A stretch of DNA of 64,000 nt, taken from the NCBI GenBank assembly GCA_034440575.1, contig JAOTOL010001367.1, positions 310,001 to 374,000 of the forward strand, given 5' to 3'. Shown one piece after another: positions 53,216-64,000 of the stretch. Position numbers and translations under genes: made by a program. This DNA comes from Imbricaverruca yamaguchii (lineage: Eukaryota > Arthropoda > Thecostraca > Neoverrucidae). Numbering within the stretch: the first letter of the stretch is position 1; every line of letters starts with the position of its first letter. The notes under the pieces are model-generated. The model ran no database searches. It was not told where the DNA came from and was given only the letters and a program-made list of their open reading frames with translations.

Positions 53216-54540
53216 CATTCCGGACTCATTAATTACATCAGTGCTGCGGCTTGCGGGCGCGGCGAGCACGCCAGTCATGCTGTGTCGCCACCAGGTGGAA
53301 CCCTGTGGCTTCAGCAGCACTGCGTGGCACCCACGAGCGGACCGTGTGACACATACCTGTGACGTCACAGCGCACCAATAACAGCCTCCAGTGGCGCGTG
53401 CTGTGCGAACTCTTTTGGAGTGTCGAGGGGTCCGCGTTGTTTTGAAGCGTATATTCTCCGTTTAGTCTCGAATACCAGATGCGTTTGGATTCGTCGCGAG
53501 GAAATTTCAAATATGTGCAGCTGAAGTAATCGCAATGTTTCAAATAAAGCATGGTGAAAAATAAACAAGGGTTATATGCATCGCTTACCTCCAATTCTGA
53601 CAGAGTACGAATTTAGCAACGTCTCCCTGAGTAGCCCCATGTAGAAGTATCACCGTTACCGGAGACGTGCAGACGCATCATCACCCAAACTATACCGAAT
53701 TGCTTAAAATGTACGCTCGGAACATGGAATATTTATCTGCTTAATCCACGTTCTAATCACTTCTCGTCAAAATGTGTGCTCCCGGCCTTCCCCGTTTGTA
53801 GCTTGTTATGCTCATGTAAGGGAAGATAGTGGAATGCCAACGAATAAAAAATATTTGCAAGACTAAACATGTGGGGTTGATAAAAACGGCAGATTTACGA
53901 CCAGGTGAAGGAAGACAAAACCAACAACGATTTACAAATATGATTTACTGTATTTGCCCTCGCGCTGCAATATACATTAAAATGAATACAATACTCCTGC
54001 AGAATGGTCAAATATTATCCATGGTACCTTTCTGTAATCTCATTCCCCAGGCACCGTGAAACCACCAGGCGAAAAAAGCAAGTCAATGTTTGGCACTTCT
54101 GAGGTGGCATGCCTTCATGTGGCAGCTCGACAGGATATTCCCAAGGATCACGGTAAGAAAAACTGCCTTGGCCTGGATTTTCGTTACCCATAGCTTCATC
54201 CCCCCCGAAAAATGATCGCACAAGTAGGTTGAAGGCTGCTGTTTTGCAATGCTCCTGAATTTCTTGTACCAAGCAGCCCAAGATTATCCTATCCGTCTTT
54301 GATGACCTGAAAATTATGCTCTCCATATCCAATAAATATACAACTGCTCTCATCCAAGGTGCATGTGATGGACAGTGAAGACTCCACAACCCCTGCCGGA
54401 GGATAGAGGGGGGGGGGGTCAGCTCCTAAAGCGCCGACAGGGAACAGATGGACGACAGCATCTCAAGGTCGGTCGTTGTTATTCCTTATCTCGCCGGACG
54501 GTCGGACGAAGAGACGCAGACCACTCTGGCGTAGGAACGC
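53216..54540. other. Upstream region, no gene seen
   Basis: About 1.3 kb of unique sequence. It could hold a 5' trio exon, but no splice-consistent candidate with family similarity was found. Confidence 0.5.
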
Positions 54541-54554
54541 CGCGTGCCAGTCAC

Positions 54555-54655
54555 AACCCCACCACACTACCAACACCCACCACCCGCCACCCGGGCGTGA
54601 GGTGGCGTACCCCACCACACTACCAACACCCACCACCCGCCACCCGGGCGTGCGG
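54555..54655 (+). repeat. Two-copy 55-bp duplication
   Basis: CCCCACCACACTACCAACAC and CACCCGCCACCCGGGCGTG occur twice in succession. Confidence 0.9.
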
Positions 54656-54892
54656 TGGCGCGAGGTGGCGCGAGACTCCCCGGCCCGACAGTCGGCACGG
54701 GCCGCCCAGTCGGCACGGGCCGCCCTGTCGGCACCTCTGGTGACTCAACGTGCCCCGCGGTCAGTAGGCTGGAGAGACGACGAAGCATGGCGGTCGCGCC
54801 ACGGTGTAATGGACTGCGGCCTTTTACGGCGACACAAGCGTCGGCCCACGGGCGCGATAAACAAACCGGCCGTCAGGACCGGCCACACGTCA

Positions 54893-56210
54893 CACTGACG
54901 ACGGCCACACTGACGACGGCCACACTGACGACGGCCACACTGACGACGGCCACACTGACGACGGCCACGCTGGACCGGCCACACGACGACGGCCACACTG
55001 ACGACGGCCACACTGACGAGCCACACGACGACGGCCACACTGACGACGGCCACACTGACGACGGCCACACTGACGACGGCCACACGCACTGACGACGGCC
55101 ACACTGACGACGGCCACACTGACGACGGCCACACTGACGACGGCCACACTGACGACGGCCACACTGACGACGGCCACACTGACGACGGCCACACTGACGA
55201 CGGCCACACTGACGACGGCCACACTGACGACGGCCACACTGACGACGGCCACACTGACGACGGCCACACTGACGACGGCCACACTGACGACGGCCACACT
55301 GACGACGGCCACACTGACGACGGCCACACTGACGACGGCCACACTGACGACGGCCACACTGACGACGGCCACACTGACGACGCATGACGACGGCCACACT
55401 GACGACGGCCACACTGACGACGGCCACACTGACGACGGCCACACTGACGACGGCCACACTGAAGACGGCCACACTGACGACGGCCACACTGACGACGGCC
55501 ACACTGACGACGGCCACACTGACAACGGCCACACTGACGACGGCCACACTGACGACGGCCACACTGACGACGGCCACACTAGACGACGGCCACACTGACG
55601 ACGGCCACACTGACGACGCCAACTGACGGCCACACTGACGACGGCCACACTGACGACGGCCACACTGACGACGGCCACACTGACGACGGCCACACTGACG
55701 ACGGCCACACTGACGACGGCCACACTGACGACGGCCACCTACTGACGATAGCCACACTGACGACGGCCACACTGACGACGGCCACACTGACGACGGCCAC
55801 ACTGACGACGGCCACACTGACGACGGCCACACTGACGACGGCCACACTGACGACGGCCACACTGACGACGGCCACACTGACGACGGCCACACTGACGACG
55901 GCCACACTGACGACGGCCACACTGACGACGGCCACACTGACGACGGCCACACTGACGACGGCCACACTGACGACGGCCACACTGACGACGGCCACACTGA
56001 CGACGGCCACACTGACGACGGCCACACTGACGACGGCCACACTGACGACGGCCACACTGACGACGGCCACACTGACGACGGCCACCGTCTGGACCGGCCA
56101 CACTGACGACGGCCACACTGACGACGGCCACACTGACGACAGCCACACTGACGACGGCCACACTGACAACGGCCACACTGACGACGGCCACACTGACGAC
56201 GGCCACACGG
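54893..56210 (+). repeat. 15-bp satellite, CACACTGACGACGGC, about 85 copies
   Basis: Nearly perfect for 1.3 kb, with single-unit disruptions at 54970-55090, 55380, 55580-55625 and 56085. Because 15 is divisible by three, long frames of five-residue periodicity appear on both strands (446 codons on minus). These are not genes. Confidence 0.98.
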
Positions 56211-56369
56211 CACACTTGTGTCCAGCGCGATCAGTCAGCTGCAGGGTTCCGCTTCTCCGGGACACATCGGTCGCACCATACGGTAATGCCCAGCTCATTG
56301 TACGTTTAGGGGCACATCGACCGCAGTGGTTACGCGCAGCTGCTGTGTTCTGCTTCTCAGAAACATTGG

Positions 56370-56432
56370 GTTTAGTGGGTGGTTCACGACGCACTGTATG
56401 CACATTCGCGGCTAATGGCGCCTTCTCAGGAA
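56370..56432 (-). mobile_element. SINE family 1 tail fragment
   Basis: GGGTGGTTCACGACGCACTG and CGGCTAATGGCGCC match the 3' end of family 1. Truncated. Confidence 0.75.
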
Positions 56433-56552
56433 CACATCGGTCGCACAGCGCATTGGTGTCCAGTTCAGCTCGTGGTGTACTCGAAGAGGACAGACATTGT
56501 GTTCTCTAGGAGGCGCTCAGCTGGCTCTTTTCATAGCATTTCATTTCAATTT

Positions 56553-56732
56553 GTTGTTTATTGGGTGGTTCACGGCGCGCTTTTTGCACATTCACGGTTA
56601 ATGACGCCGCCCACACTGCTTCGCCGGTGGGCCGCGGGATTGGGAAATGTCCCGAGCGGAGCGAGTGTCCAACCTGGTACCATTGGTACCCAGAGCCTTA
56701 CCCTTAACCACTCGGCCATCCCTGCCTCACAT
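56553..56732 (-). mobile_element. SINE family 1, full length
   Basis: Reads from GTTTATTGGGTGGTTCACGG to CCACTCGGCCATCCCTGCC. The minus-strand head GGCAGGGATGGCCGAGTGG is intact. No confident TSD. Confidence 0.88.
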
Positions 56733-57224
56733 TCCATCTCAAATGTCCGCGAGCAAGATGACCAGTGCATCCCTCAAACTCAACCCCTTGGTTTCAAAAC
56801 GGACGAGTTAGGTTCGCCAGGCTAGGACCTGAATATCCATCAGCGGTCGGGAAGATCCACTGTTACCAGGCAGGGATGGAGAAATCCGCTCCAATTCATC
56901 GGCCAATGCTCGGAGCGATCAGCCGGACATTCCAATTGATAGAAGTGCGAGTCCTGGCGGTGACGCAATTCAAATTACGGGCGGTTCGCACCCACCGAGC
57001 TCCTGGGACAGCATCGTCTTGGAGACAACCTCCGAACCAGACCCCGGTACAGCACCTGAGAGCTGGGATGGAGCTGGCCCTCAGACCTGGCGCGGCACCG
57101 CCCCACATCAGGTGCGATATCACCCCTCAGGTAATGCCCGCGCCACCCTTCAGACCATGCCCGACACCACCCCTCAGACCAGGTCCAGCACCACCCCTCA
57201 GACTAGACCGGAATCACTCAAACC

Positions 57225-57612
57225 AGCTCCGTCATTACTCAGGCCAGCACAGTCACTACTCCAGCCCCGCTCCGTCACTACCCCGGCCCAGCTCCGTCAC
57301 TACCCCGGCTCAGCTGTCACTACCCCGGCTCATCTCTGTCACTACTCCAGCCCAGCTCAGTCACTACCCCGGCCCAGCTCCGTCACTACCCCGGCTCAGC
57401 TGTCACTACCCCGGCTCAGCTGTCACTACCCCGGCTCAGCTGTCACTACTCCAGCCCCGCTCCGTCACTACCCCGGCCCAGCTCCGTCACTACTCCAGCC
57501 CCGCTCCGTCACTACCCCGGCCCAGCTGTCACTACTCCAGCCCCGCTCCGTCACTACCCCGGCCCAGCTCTGTCACTACTCCAGCCCAGCTCAGTCACTA
57601 CTCCAGCCCAGG
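57225..57612 (+). repeat. Minisatellite, 22-bp class, CACTACCCCGGCCCAGCTCC
   Basis: Seventeen or so units alternating CTACCCCGGC and CTACTCCAGC. Confidence 0.93.
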
Positions 57613-57699
57613 TCCGTCACCAGCTCGGCGCAGAGGCAGCCGCCGCCGTCCATCACCCCCCCTGGTCACGGGCCGTGCTACACACCTGTGCCGACCCGT

Positions 57700-59248
57700 C
57701 ACTGACGTGGAGACGACTGACCCACCCCGGGCAGACAGCCGCTGTGGAGACGACTGGCCCACCCCCGGCCGCGCGCGACCCACCCCGGGCAGACGGCCGC
57801 TGCAAGACGACTGACCCACCCCGGGCAGACAGCCGCTGTGGAGACGACTACCCCGGGACACCCCGGGCAGACGGCCGCTGTGGAGACGACTGACCCACCC
57901 CGGGCAGACGGCCGCTGTGGAGACGACTGACCCACCCCGGGCAGACGGCCGCTGTGGAGACGACTGACCCACCCCGGGCAGACGGCCGCTGTGGAGACGA
58001 CTGACCCACCCCGGGCAGACGGCCGCTGTGGAGACGACTGACCCACCCCGGGCAGACGGCCGCTGTGGAGACGACTGACCCACCCCGGGCAGACGGCCGC
58101 TGTGGAGACGACTGACCCACCCCGGGCAGACGGCCGCTGTGGAGACGACTGACCCACCCCGGGCAGACGGCCGCTGTGGAGACGACTGACCCACCCCGGG
58201 CAGACGGCCGCTGTGGAGACGACTGACCCACCCCGGGCAGACGGCCGCTGTGGAGACGACTGACCCACCCCGGGCAGACGGCCGCTGTGGAGACGACTGA
58301 CCCACCCCGGGCAGACCGCCGCTGTGGAGACGACTGACCCACCCCGGGCAGACGGCCGCTGTGGAGACGACTGACCCACCCCGGGCAGACAGCCGCTGTG
58401 GAGACGACTGACCCACCCCGGGCAGACGGCCGCTGTGGAGACGACTGACCCACCCCGGGCAGACAGCCGCTGTGGAGACGACTGACCCACCCCGGGCAGA
58501 CAGCCGCTGTGGAGACGACTGACCCACCCCGGGCAGACAGCCGCTGTGGAGACGACTGACCCACCCCGGGCAGACAGCCGCTGTGGAGACGACTGACCCC
58601 GGGCAGACGGCCGCTGTGGAGACGACTGACCCACCCCGGGCAGACGGCCGCTGTGGAGACGACTGACCCACCCCGGGCAGACGGCCGCTGTGGAGACGAC
58701 TGACCCACCCCGGGCAGACGGCCGCTGTGGAGACGACTGACCCACCCCGGGCAGACAGCCGCTGTGGAGACGACTGACCCACCCCGGGCAGACGGCCGCT
58801 GTGGAGACGACTGACCCACCCCGGGCAGACAGCCGCTGTGGAGACGACTGACCCACCCCGGGCAGACAGCCGCTGTGGAGACGACTGACCCACCCCGGGC
58901 AGACGGCCGCTGTGGAGACGACTGACCCACCCCGGGCAGACGGCCGCTGTGGAGACGACTGACCCACCCCGGGCAGACAGCCGCTGCGGAGACGACTGAC
59001 CCACCCCGGGCAGACGGCCGCGGGACGACTGACCACCCGGGCAGACAGCCGCTGTGGAGACGACTGACCCACCCGGGCAGACAGCCGCTGTGGAGACGAC
59101 TGACCCACCCCGGGCAGACGGCCGCTGTGGAGACGGTTGACCCACCCCGGGCAGACGGCCGCTGTGGAGACGACTGACCCACCCCGGGCAGACAGCCGCT
59201 GTGGAGACGACCGACCCACCCCGGGCAGACAGCCGCTGTGGAGACGAC
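57700..59248 (-). repeat. 37-bp satellite, about 42 copies, with splice-like words
   Basis: Sense units are GTCAGTCGTCTCCACAG then CGGCCGTCTGCCCGGG then GTGGGTCAG. Each has an acceptor-like CTCCACAG and a donor-like GTGGGT 16 bases later. Uniform except for G/A at one position (GACGGCC versus GACAGCC) and a few deletions near 59020-59090. Confidence 0.97.
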
Positions 59249-60180
59249 TTGAGCGCCACCGTTTGCCACACATCTCGGCGACCGACAATGCAGCGCCCGC
59301 TGTTTGAGGTGCAACCTGCCCTTGTTTCGAGACAACCAAACATCTGTTTGTAGTAGATTCAATTTAAGTAGTGTCGAGACAACGCAACGCCTTCCGTGGT
59401 AGATTCAACCATATATAGGCAGTATCGAGATAGTGTCGAGTGTTCCGTTGAGAATCTCGCCGTTAATAATATCGTCCCAAGGATATTTCTAAAATGGAAT
59501 GGTGGCTTAATGGGAATGCCCATTGCGCAGCCTCCTATAAACTAGTTACTCCTTGCAAGTGATGCTGCAAACTCGAGTTTTAAGAAAGGTATTATTAATT
59601 CCGTTGGGTGTTATCGTAATTCGACCACACTTGATAGCTTAGCACACAAAGCTACGTACATATGTTTTCGTCAAACACGAGCTGGGAGTATTCCCAACAT
59701 CATAAGGGTTGATGCATGTGAAAGAGTATGCACACATGATTGATTAAGTGATTAAGGCGGACCCATATGATTGATTAAGTGATTAAGGCGGACCCATATG
59801 ATTGATTAAGTGACCCAGGAGAAAACGTGAGAGCAGACCAGATTCAAACATTTTCATCAGTTACACATTGCATGATGTTGACAGCATAGAGCTATACGCA
59901 CGTGGAAGCCTCAGGTGTGACTCTCGACATGGAGACGCGATTTCCATGTTAATATTTTGAAATTCTACTGGAACTCGCATGCAAACTATAATTAATACAT
60001 ATATATAATATATATATATATATCCACACAGTGCCATCAACACTATTAAATCCACATACATCTTTCCGAATTTGGGGCTCACCACAATACCGTGCCTAAA
60101 AATTTTGCGATTTAAATAGTTTGGACACTTAGTTCTTTGTTCAGAAACATGACGACGCCAAAGCAGGATTCAGCTTACTT
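59249..60180. other. No gene seen; small repeat at 59735-59815
   Basis: Three copies of ATGATTGATTAAGTGATTAA separated by GGCGGACCCAT, and a TA-rich microsatellite at about 60000-60022. Confidence 0.55.
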
Positions 60181-60184
60181 CTGG

Positions 60185-60348
60185 TTAGATCGGTTGGTTA
60201 GGTTGGTTGGTTGTTGATTGGCTGTACAGCGCGCTGCTAGATCATATAGAGTCGCCACGCCGCAAGCAGACTAGCGACAAGCGATACACAAACTCGCAAT
60301 CTTTCGGTTCGGAGACTGGTACCCTACCCCTAGACTACCTCGTGCTTG
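60185..60348 (-). mobile_element. SINE related to family 2, third head type
   Basis: Minus-strand head AGCACGAGGTAGTCTAGGGG, diverged body GTCGCTAGTCTGC ... GGCGACTCTATATGATC, and tail CAACCAACCAACCTAACCAA. Confidence 0.75.
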
Positions 60349-60349
60349 A

Positions 60350-60900
60350 TTGGGTAGGCTCTGGTCTACATCAGGCTGGGTTTTGTCCGCTCTGACCACC
60401 ACCAATGGCGGTCAGAGTGACACTGGAATTGTGAAAGGCGGTCGGCGTCGTGCTACAGTCGGTCGTGGTGCGCTAGCCATCACCAGCCCCCCCGGTTCTG
60501 TTCAGCTCATGTAATGCAATAGTCCAATTTACGGCCCTCCCCGTCGTACGCCGGGCACGTACTACTCGCCACAGCCGCATTACCTATAAGTACGTGCAAT
60601 TTGTCGTCCTCACTCTGCTCTGTGTCCGTAGTACGGTACATAAGAGCGTGCGTAATAGCGGAAGCAATGCCTACACTGAATGAGGAAAATGGAGGGGGGA
60701 AACGACTGTTGTTGCATGCTGAGTGCAACTGCGTGGCTGTGGATGCTCTGCAGTGTTAGTCGATCGTACTGTGGTGATAGCCACTGCGGTGTACGCTGTA
60801 GTGTAGCGTTGGTCGAGCCTGTTGTGTGGACCCTGGCCCTACCACCCGATCCATGAATTCTAGTCCAAGGGCAAAATTCTTACCTAAAGTTTAACGTGCC
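60350..60900. other. No gene seen
   Basis: Unique sequence. Confidence 0.45.
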
Positions 60901-60904
60901 CCCA

Positions 60905-61675
60905 ATGCGCCACCGACCCACCTCTGCAGCCAGGGCCCGGCCAGACCCCGCTGCGGTGTGCACTGCTCACCACCTCTGCAGCCGTGGCCCGGCCGGACCC
61001 CGCTGCGGTGTACACTGTACACCACCTCTGCAGCCGTGAATGGCGTGTACACTGTACACCCTTGCAGCCGTGGCCCGGCCGGACCCCGCTGCGGTGTACA
61101 CTGCTCACCACCTCTGCAGCCGTGGCCTGGCCGGACCCCGCTGCGGTGTACACTGTACACCACCTCTGCAGCCGTGGCCCGGCCGGACCCCGCTGCGATG
61201 TACACTGCTCACCACCTCGGCAGCCAGGGCCCGGCCAGACCCCGCTGCGGTACCTCTGCAGCCGTGGCGGCCGGACCCGCTGCGGTGTACACTGCTCACC
61301 ACCTCGGCAGCCGTGGCCCGGCCGGACACCGCTGCGGTGTACACTGTACACCACCTCTGCAGCCGTGGCCCGGCCGGACCCCGCTGCGGTGTACACTGCT
61401 CACACCTCGGCAGCCAGCATCAACCTCTACAGCCGGGGCCCGGCCGGACCCCGCTGCGGTGTACACTGTACACCACCTCGGCAGCCAGGGCCAGGCCAGA
61501 CCCCGCTGCGGTGTACACTGTACACCACCTCTGCAGCCGTGGCCCGGCCAGACCCCGCTGCGGTGTACACTGTACACCACCTCTGCAGCCAGGGCCTGGC
61601 CGGACGCCGCTGCGGTGTACACTGCTCACCACCTCTGCAGCCAGGGCCAGGCCAGACCCCGCTGCGGTGTCGGCC
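60905..61675 (-). repeat. Minisatellite, about 60-bp unit, GGCTGCAGAGGTGGTG-based
   Basis: Sense units contain GTGTACACCGCAGCGGGGTC, CGGCCGGGCCACGG and CTGCAGAGGTGG. The sense-most-distal unit (60905-60935) ends CTGCAGAG|GTGGGTCGG, a better donor than the internal copies (GTGGTG). This recalls the exon 4 array. Confidence 0.93.
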
Positions 61676-61890
61676 GCACCCGACGGCCGGCACCACACCG
61701 GAAATGGACCGGCTGTTTGAGTGTTGATACTCCGTACACAATCACACGTCGCATTGCAGGGGGAGGGAGTGCCTACGCCCCCGCCATCGGACAGACACTC
61801 AAGTGCTTCGGCATCGCGCGCTGACACCGTCAAAGGCATACCGCAGCCAACCAACCAGATCCAACAAACTAACCAGCCAAATATCCGCCG

Positions 61891-61965
61891 CGCTCAAGAA
61901 GCCTATCGTAGGTCAGGCGCGCTTCGACTGCATAGGTCATTTTGCGCTCAAGAGGCCTGTCGATG
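61891..61965 (-). mobile_element. Short tail-domain element, diverged, with long imperfect TSD
   Basis: AGGCGCGCTTCGACTGCATA and GGTCATTT lie between GCGCTCAAGAAGCCTATCG and GCGCTCAAGAGGCCTGTCG (17 of 19 identical). Confidence 0.7.
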
Positions 61966-62124
61966 GACAAAGAACAGCACTTGACGGTTTAGCGCGTTGG
62001 AACGAGCACAGCACAAGTCGGATGCTGACTTCTGGGGCACCTGAATCATCCTGGGACGGCGCTCTGGGACAGTGCTTTGTCACCGGCAGGTGACCATGGA
62101 GCCAGTGTTGCGGTGACGTCAGAG

Positions 62125-62200
62125 GGTAGCACTACACATCACTTCACATAACTTCACATCACATCACATCACTTCACATAACTTCAAGTCACATCACGTC
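62125..62200 (+). repeat. CACATCACTTCACATAACTT simple repeat
   Basis: Short tandem of ACTTCACAT and CACATCA words. Confidence 0.8.
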
Positions 62201-62339
62201 AGGCTAGTTCATATATAATAATATATCCGGCGGAATAAGCACCGTTAGTCTGCATGAGAGCTATCTGAGAAAAATGATCAGCGCGAGCTCGGCGGAAAAA
62301 ATGTCTGCACCTGCGCCCGCTGCGCACTAGCAACGTCTG

Positions 62340-63015
62340 GTTCCCAGAGCAGCGGGCTCAAACACTGCAGCTGTTCCCACAGCACCGGCTCCAATACCGC
62401 AGCTGTTCCCAGAGCAGCGGGCTCCAACACTGCAGCTGTTCCCACAGCACCGGCTCCAATACTGCAGCTGTTCCCACAGCACCGGCTCCAATACTGCAGC
62501 TGTTCCCACAGCACCGGCTCCAATACTGCAGCTGTTCCCACAGCAGCGACTCCAACACCGAAGCTGTTTCTATAGCACCGGCTCCATACCGCAGCTGTTA
62601 CAGCCGCTCACCGAGCTGTTCCACTCGCTGTAGCCCTCACACCGAGCTGTTTCTTAGCACCCACCGCAGTGTTCACATGGCGCCTACTCCTAACACTGCA
62701 GTTGTTCCCACAGTATAGGCTGCAATACCGCAGCTGTTCCAACAGCACCGGCTCCAATACCGCAGCTGTTTCCATAGCACCGGCTGTAACTCCGCAGCTG
62801 TTCCCATGGCGCCTACTCCTAACACTGCAGCTGTTCCCACAGCACCGCCTCCAATACCGCAGCTGTTCCCACAGCACCGGCTCCAATACCGCAGCTGTTC
62901 CCACAGCACCGGCTCCAATACCGCAGCTGTTCCCACAGCACCGGCTCCAATACCGCAGCTGTTCCCACAGCACCGGCTCTAACGTCGCAGCTGTTCCCAC
63001 AGCACCCGGCTGGGG
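62340..63015 (+). repeat. Minisatellite, 32-33-bp unit, GCAGCTGTTCCCACAGCACC
   Basis: About 20 units with GGCTCCAATAC or GGCTCCAACAC; decayed at 62560-62820. The sense strand reads CTGTGGGAACAGCTGC. Confidence 0.95.
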
Positions 63016-64000
63016 CCCCAGCACTACAGCTACGTCTGGACCTGAATAAAGGTAGGAATACTTTAACCCTCGTAGTGCGGAAGGAGTTAGTCCCTCCCGC
63101 AGTGGGGGAGTTAGCCCCCACCCCCCACCCCCACCCGTAACTAACCTTTGCTCCAAGAAAGAAGAGTGAGCGGCTCTTCGTGGTACATTGTGGAGCAACT
63201 TCCCTGGCATGAAGACGCGGTTTCTATGTGCACATTTCTGGAATACATAGAGTTGTCCACGACCACATGCTTCTCCATTTTTATTTCTGTCTTGCTCTAA
63301 CTCTGTGTAGTACTCTGAATGTACCGTCTTAAGCGGCAGTTCATAATACCATGCAACGACCAAAAGAGTCGATTAGCATGTCGGTAGTTCTGTTTGAGCA
63401 CTAAGGGCTGTGCAAAGCTTCGTTATGTCGCACTTTTGGCAACCGCTTCTAGTTAGTCAGGTCTGGGAGCTTGTAAGAAAAAATGGAAAAAACGAAAGGA
63501 TCAACGTACAGAGGCAGCCGCGGCATTTCGCAGGCCTGCTTTCACGATTGAAAATATGCATTGTGTATACCATTTTCCCTCCCCTTCCGTCTCGGAGAAG
63601 ATCCCATCAACGGTGAACCTTTTATATCCACATCTACGGAGAATCACCGGTCTCCATTGGACAACAGTGAACCCCGTGGGCCTGAAGTTTTCAGCAAAAT
63701 TAAGAACTAATGCAGCACGAAACGACAGCCTTAGTAGACTGAATTTGTGGGATATCACTGTGTCCATTGCGGAACAATGCCTCATAAAACACCGACAACC
63801 GTCCATTTATGTTCCAACAACGACTTCATATCGCTCATTTCACGGCATTACTGCCACCGCTCTCGAGTGCTTGGCAAATTAATACCACTGAGAATGATTT
63901 CTGGTGTGGCAGAGCTTTCTACCCGCAAATCGATGGCACTTTCACGACAAAAAAAGAAGCATTCCTGCCCTTGCTCGCTGTCGCCAACAAGTTCAGTGAC
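63016..64000. other. Right end of window, no gene seen
   Basis: Unique sequence with scattered ORFs up to 108 codons and no recognisable similarity or splice support. Confidence 0.5.

Noticed and set aside
54873..56213. 446-codon minus frame and other long frames
   Set aside because: Pure translation of the 15-bp satellite; five-residue periodicity in all frames and no start or splice context.
57598..59343. Three overlapping minus frames of 504-581 codons
   Set aside because: All three frames are open because the 37-bp satellite lacks stops. Composition is repeat-driven.
60884..61854. Overlapping frames of 100-288 codons on both strands
   Set aside because: Products of the 60-bp GC-rich minisatellite. 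Only the terminal donor-like edge is retained as a speculative finding.

Overview
This window is eukaryotic nuclear DNA, very repeat-rich and intron-rich. It looks like an invertebrate, and I lean towards an arthropod or crustacean. The signs are small GT-AG exons in long introns, tRNA-derived SINEs with clean target-site duplications (TSDs), a fragment of a multi-copy protein I associate with arthropods, and many mini- and microsatellites. There is no operon-like organisation.

The backbone is one gene on the minus strand, a trio (Kalirin/TRIO family Rho guanine-nucleotide exchange factor) orthologue. I could place 19 consecutive coding exons from about 52.63 kb (SEC14/CRAL-TRIO domain, residue 1) down to 0.74 kb (spectrin-repeat array, residue 922). 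Every exon has GT/AG boundaries and matching phases, and the joined frame has no break. The 5' exon(s) upstream of 52.63 kb were not identified. The GEF/PH/SH3 half lies beyond the left edge. A CpG-rich block at 46.2-46.6 kb could be an alternative first exon, because its splice phase fits exon 2.

A second gene lies on the opposite strand inside a trio intron (12.60-14.09 kb). It is a single-exon secreted protein of 497 residues with a signal peptide, a Thr/Lys-rich repeat stalk, a cysteine-rich region (VWC-like) and a degenerate C-type-lectin-like domain.

Most of the remainder is repeats. There are about 20 tandem arrays, SINEs of at least two body types with different tRNA-like heads, a tiny (about 57 bp) TSD-flanked element related to the SINE tail, a MITE with long inverted arms, and a roughly 1 kb element with palindromic termini. 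Two patterns centre on splice junctions. First, several arrays are built from an exon edge plus its splice site (exons 4, 10, 11; more weakly 14), leaving rows of decoy donors or acceptors. Second, three retroposon insertions (exons 3, 13, 18) have TSDs that exactly span a trio 5' splice site, so the donor is duplicated on both sides of the insert. These are the observations most worth following up.

Comparisons with family members are from memory. No database search or alignment was run.
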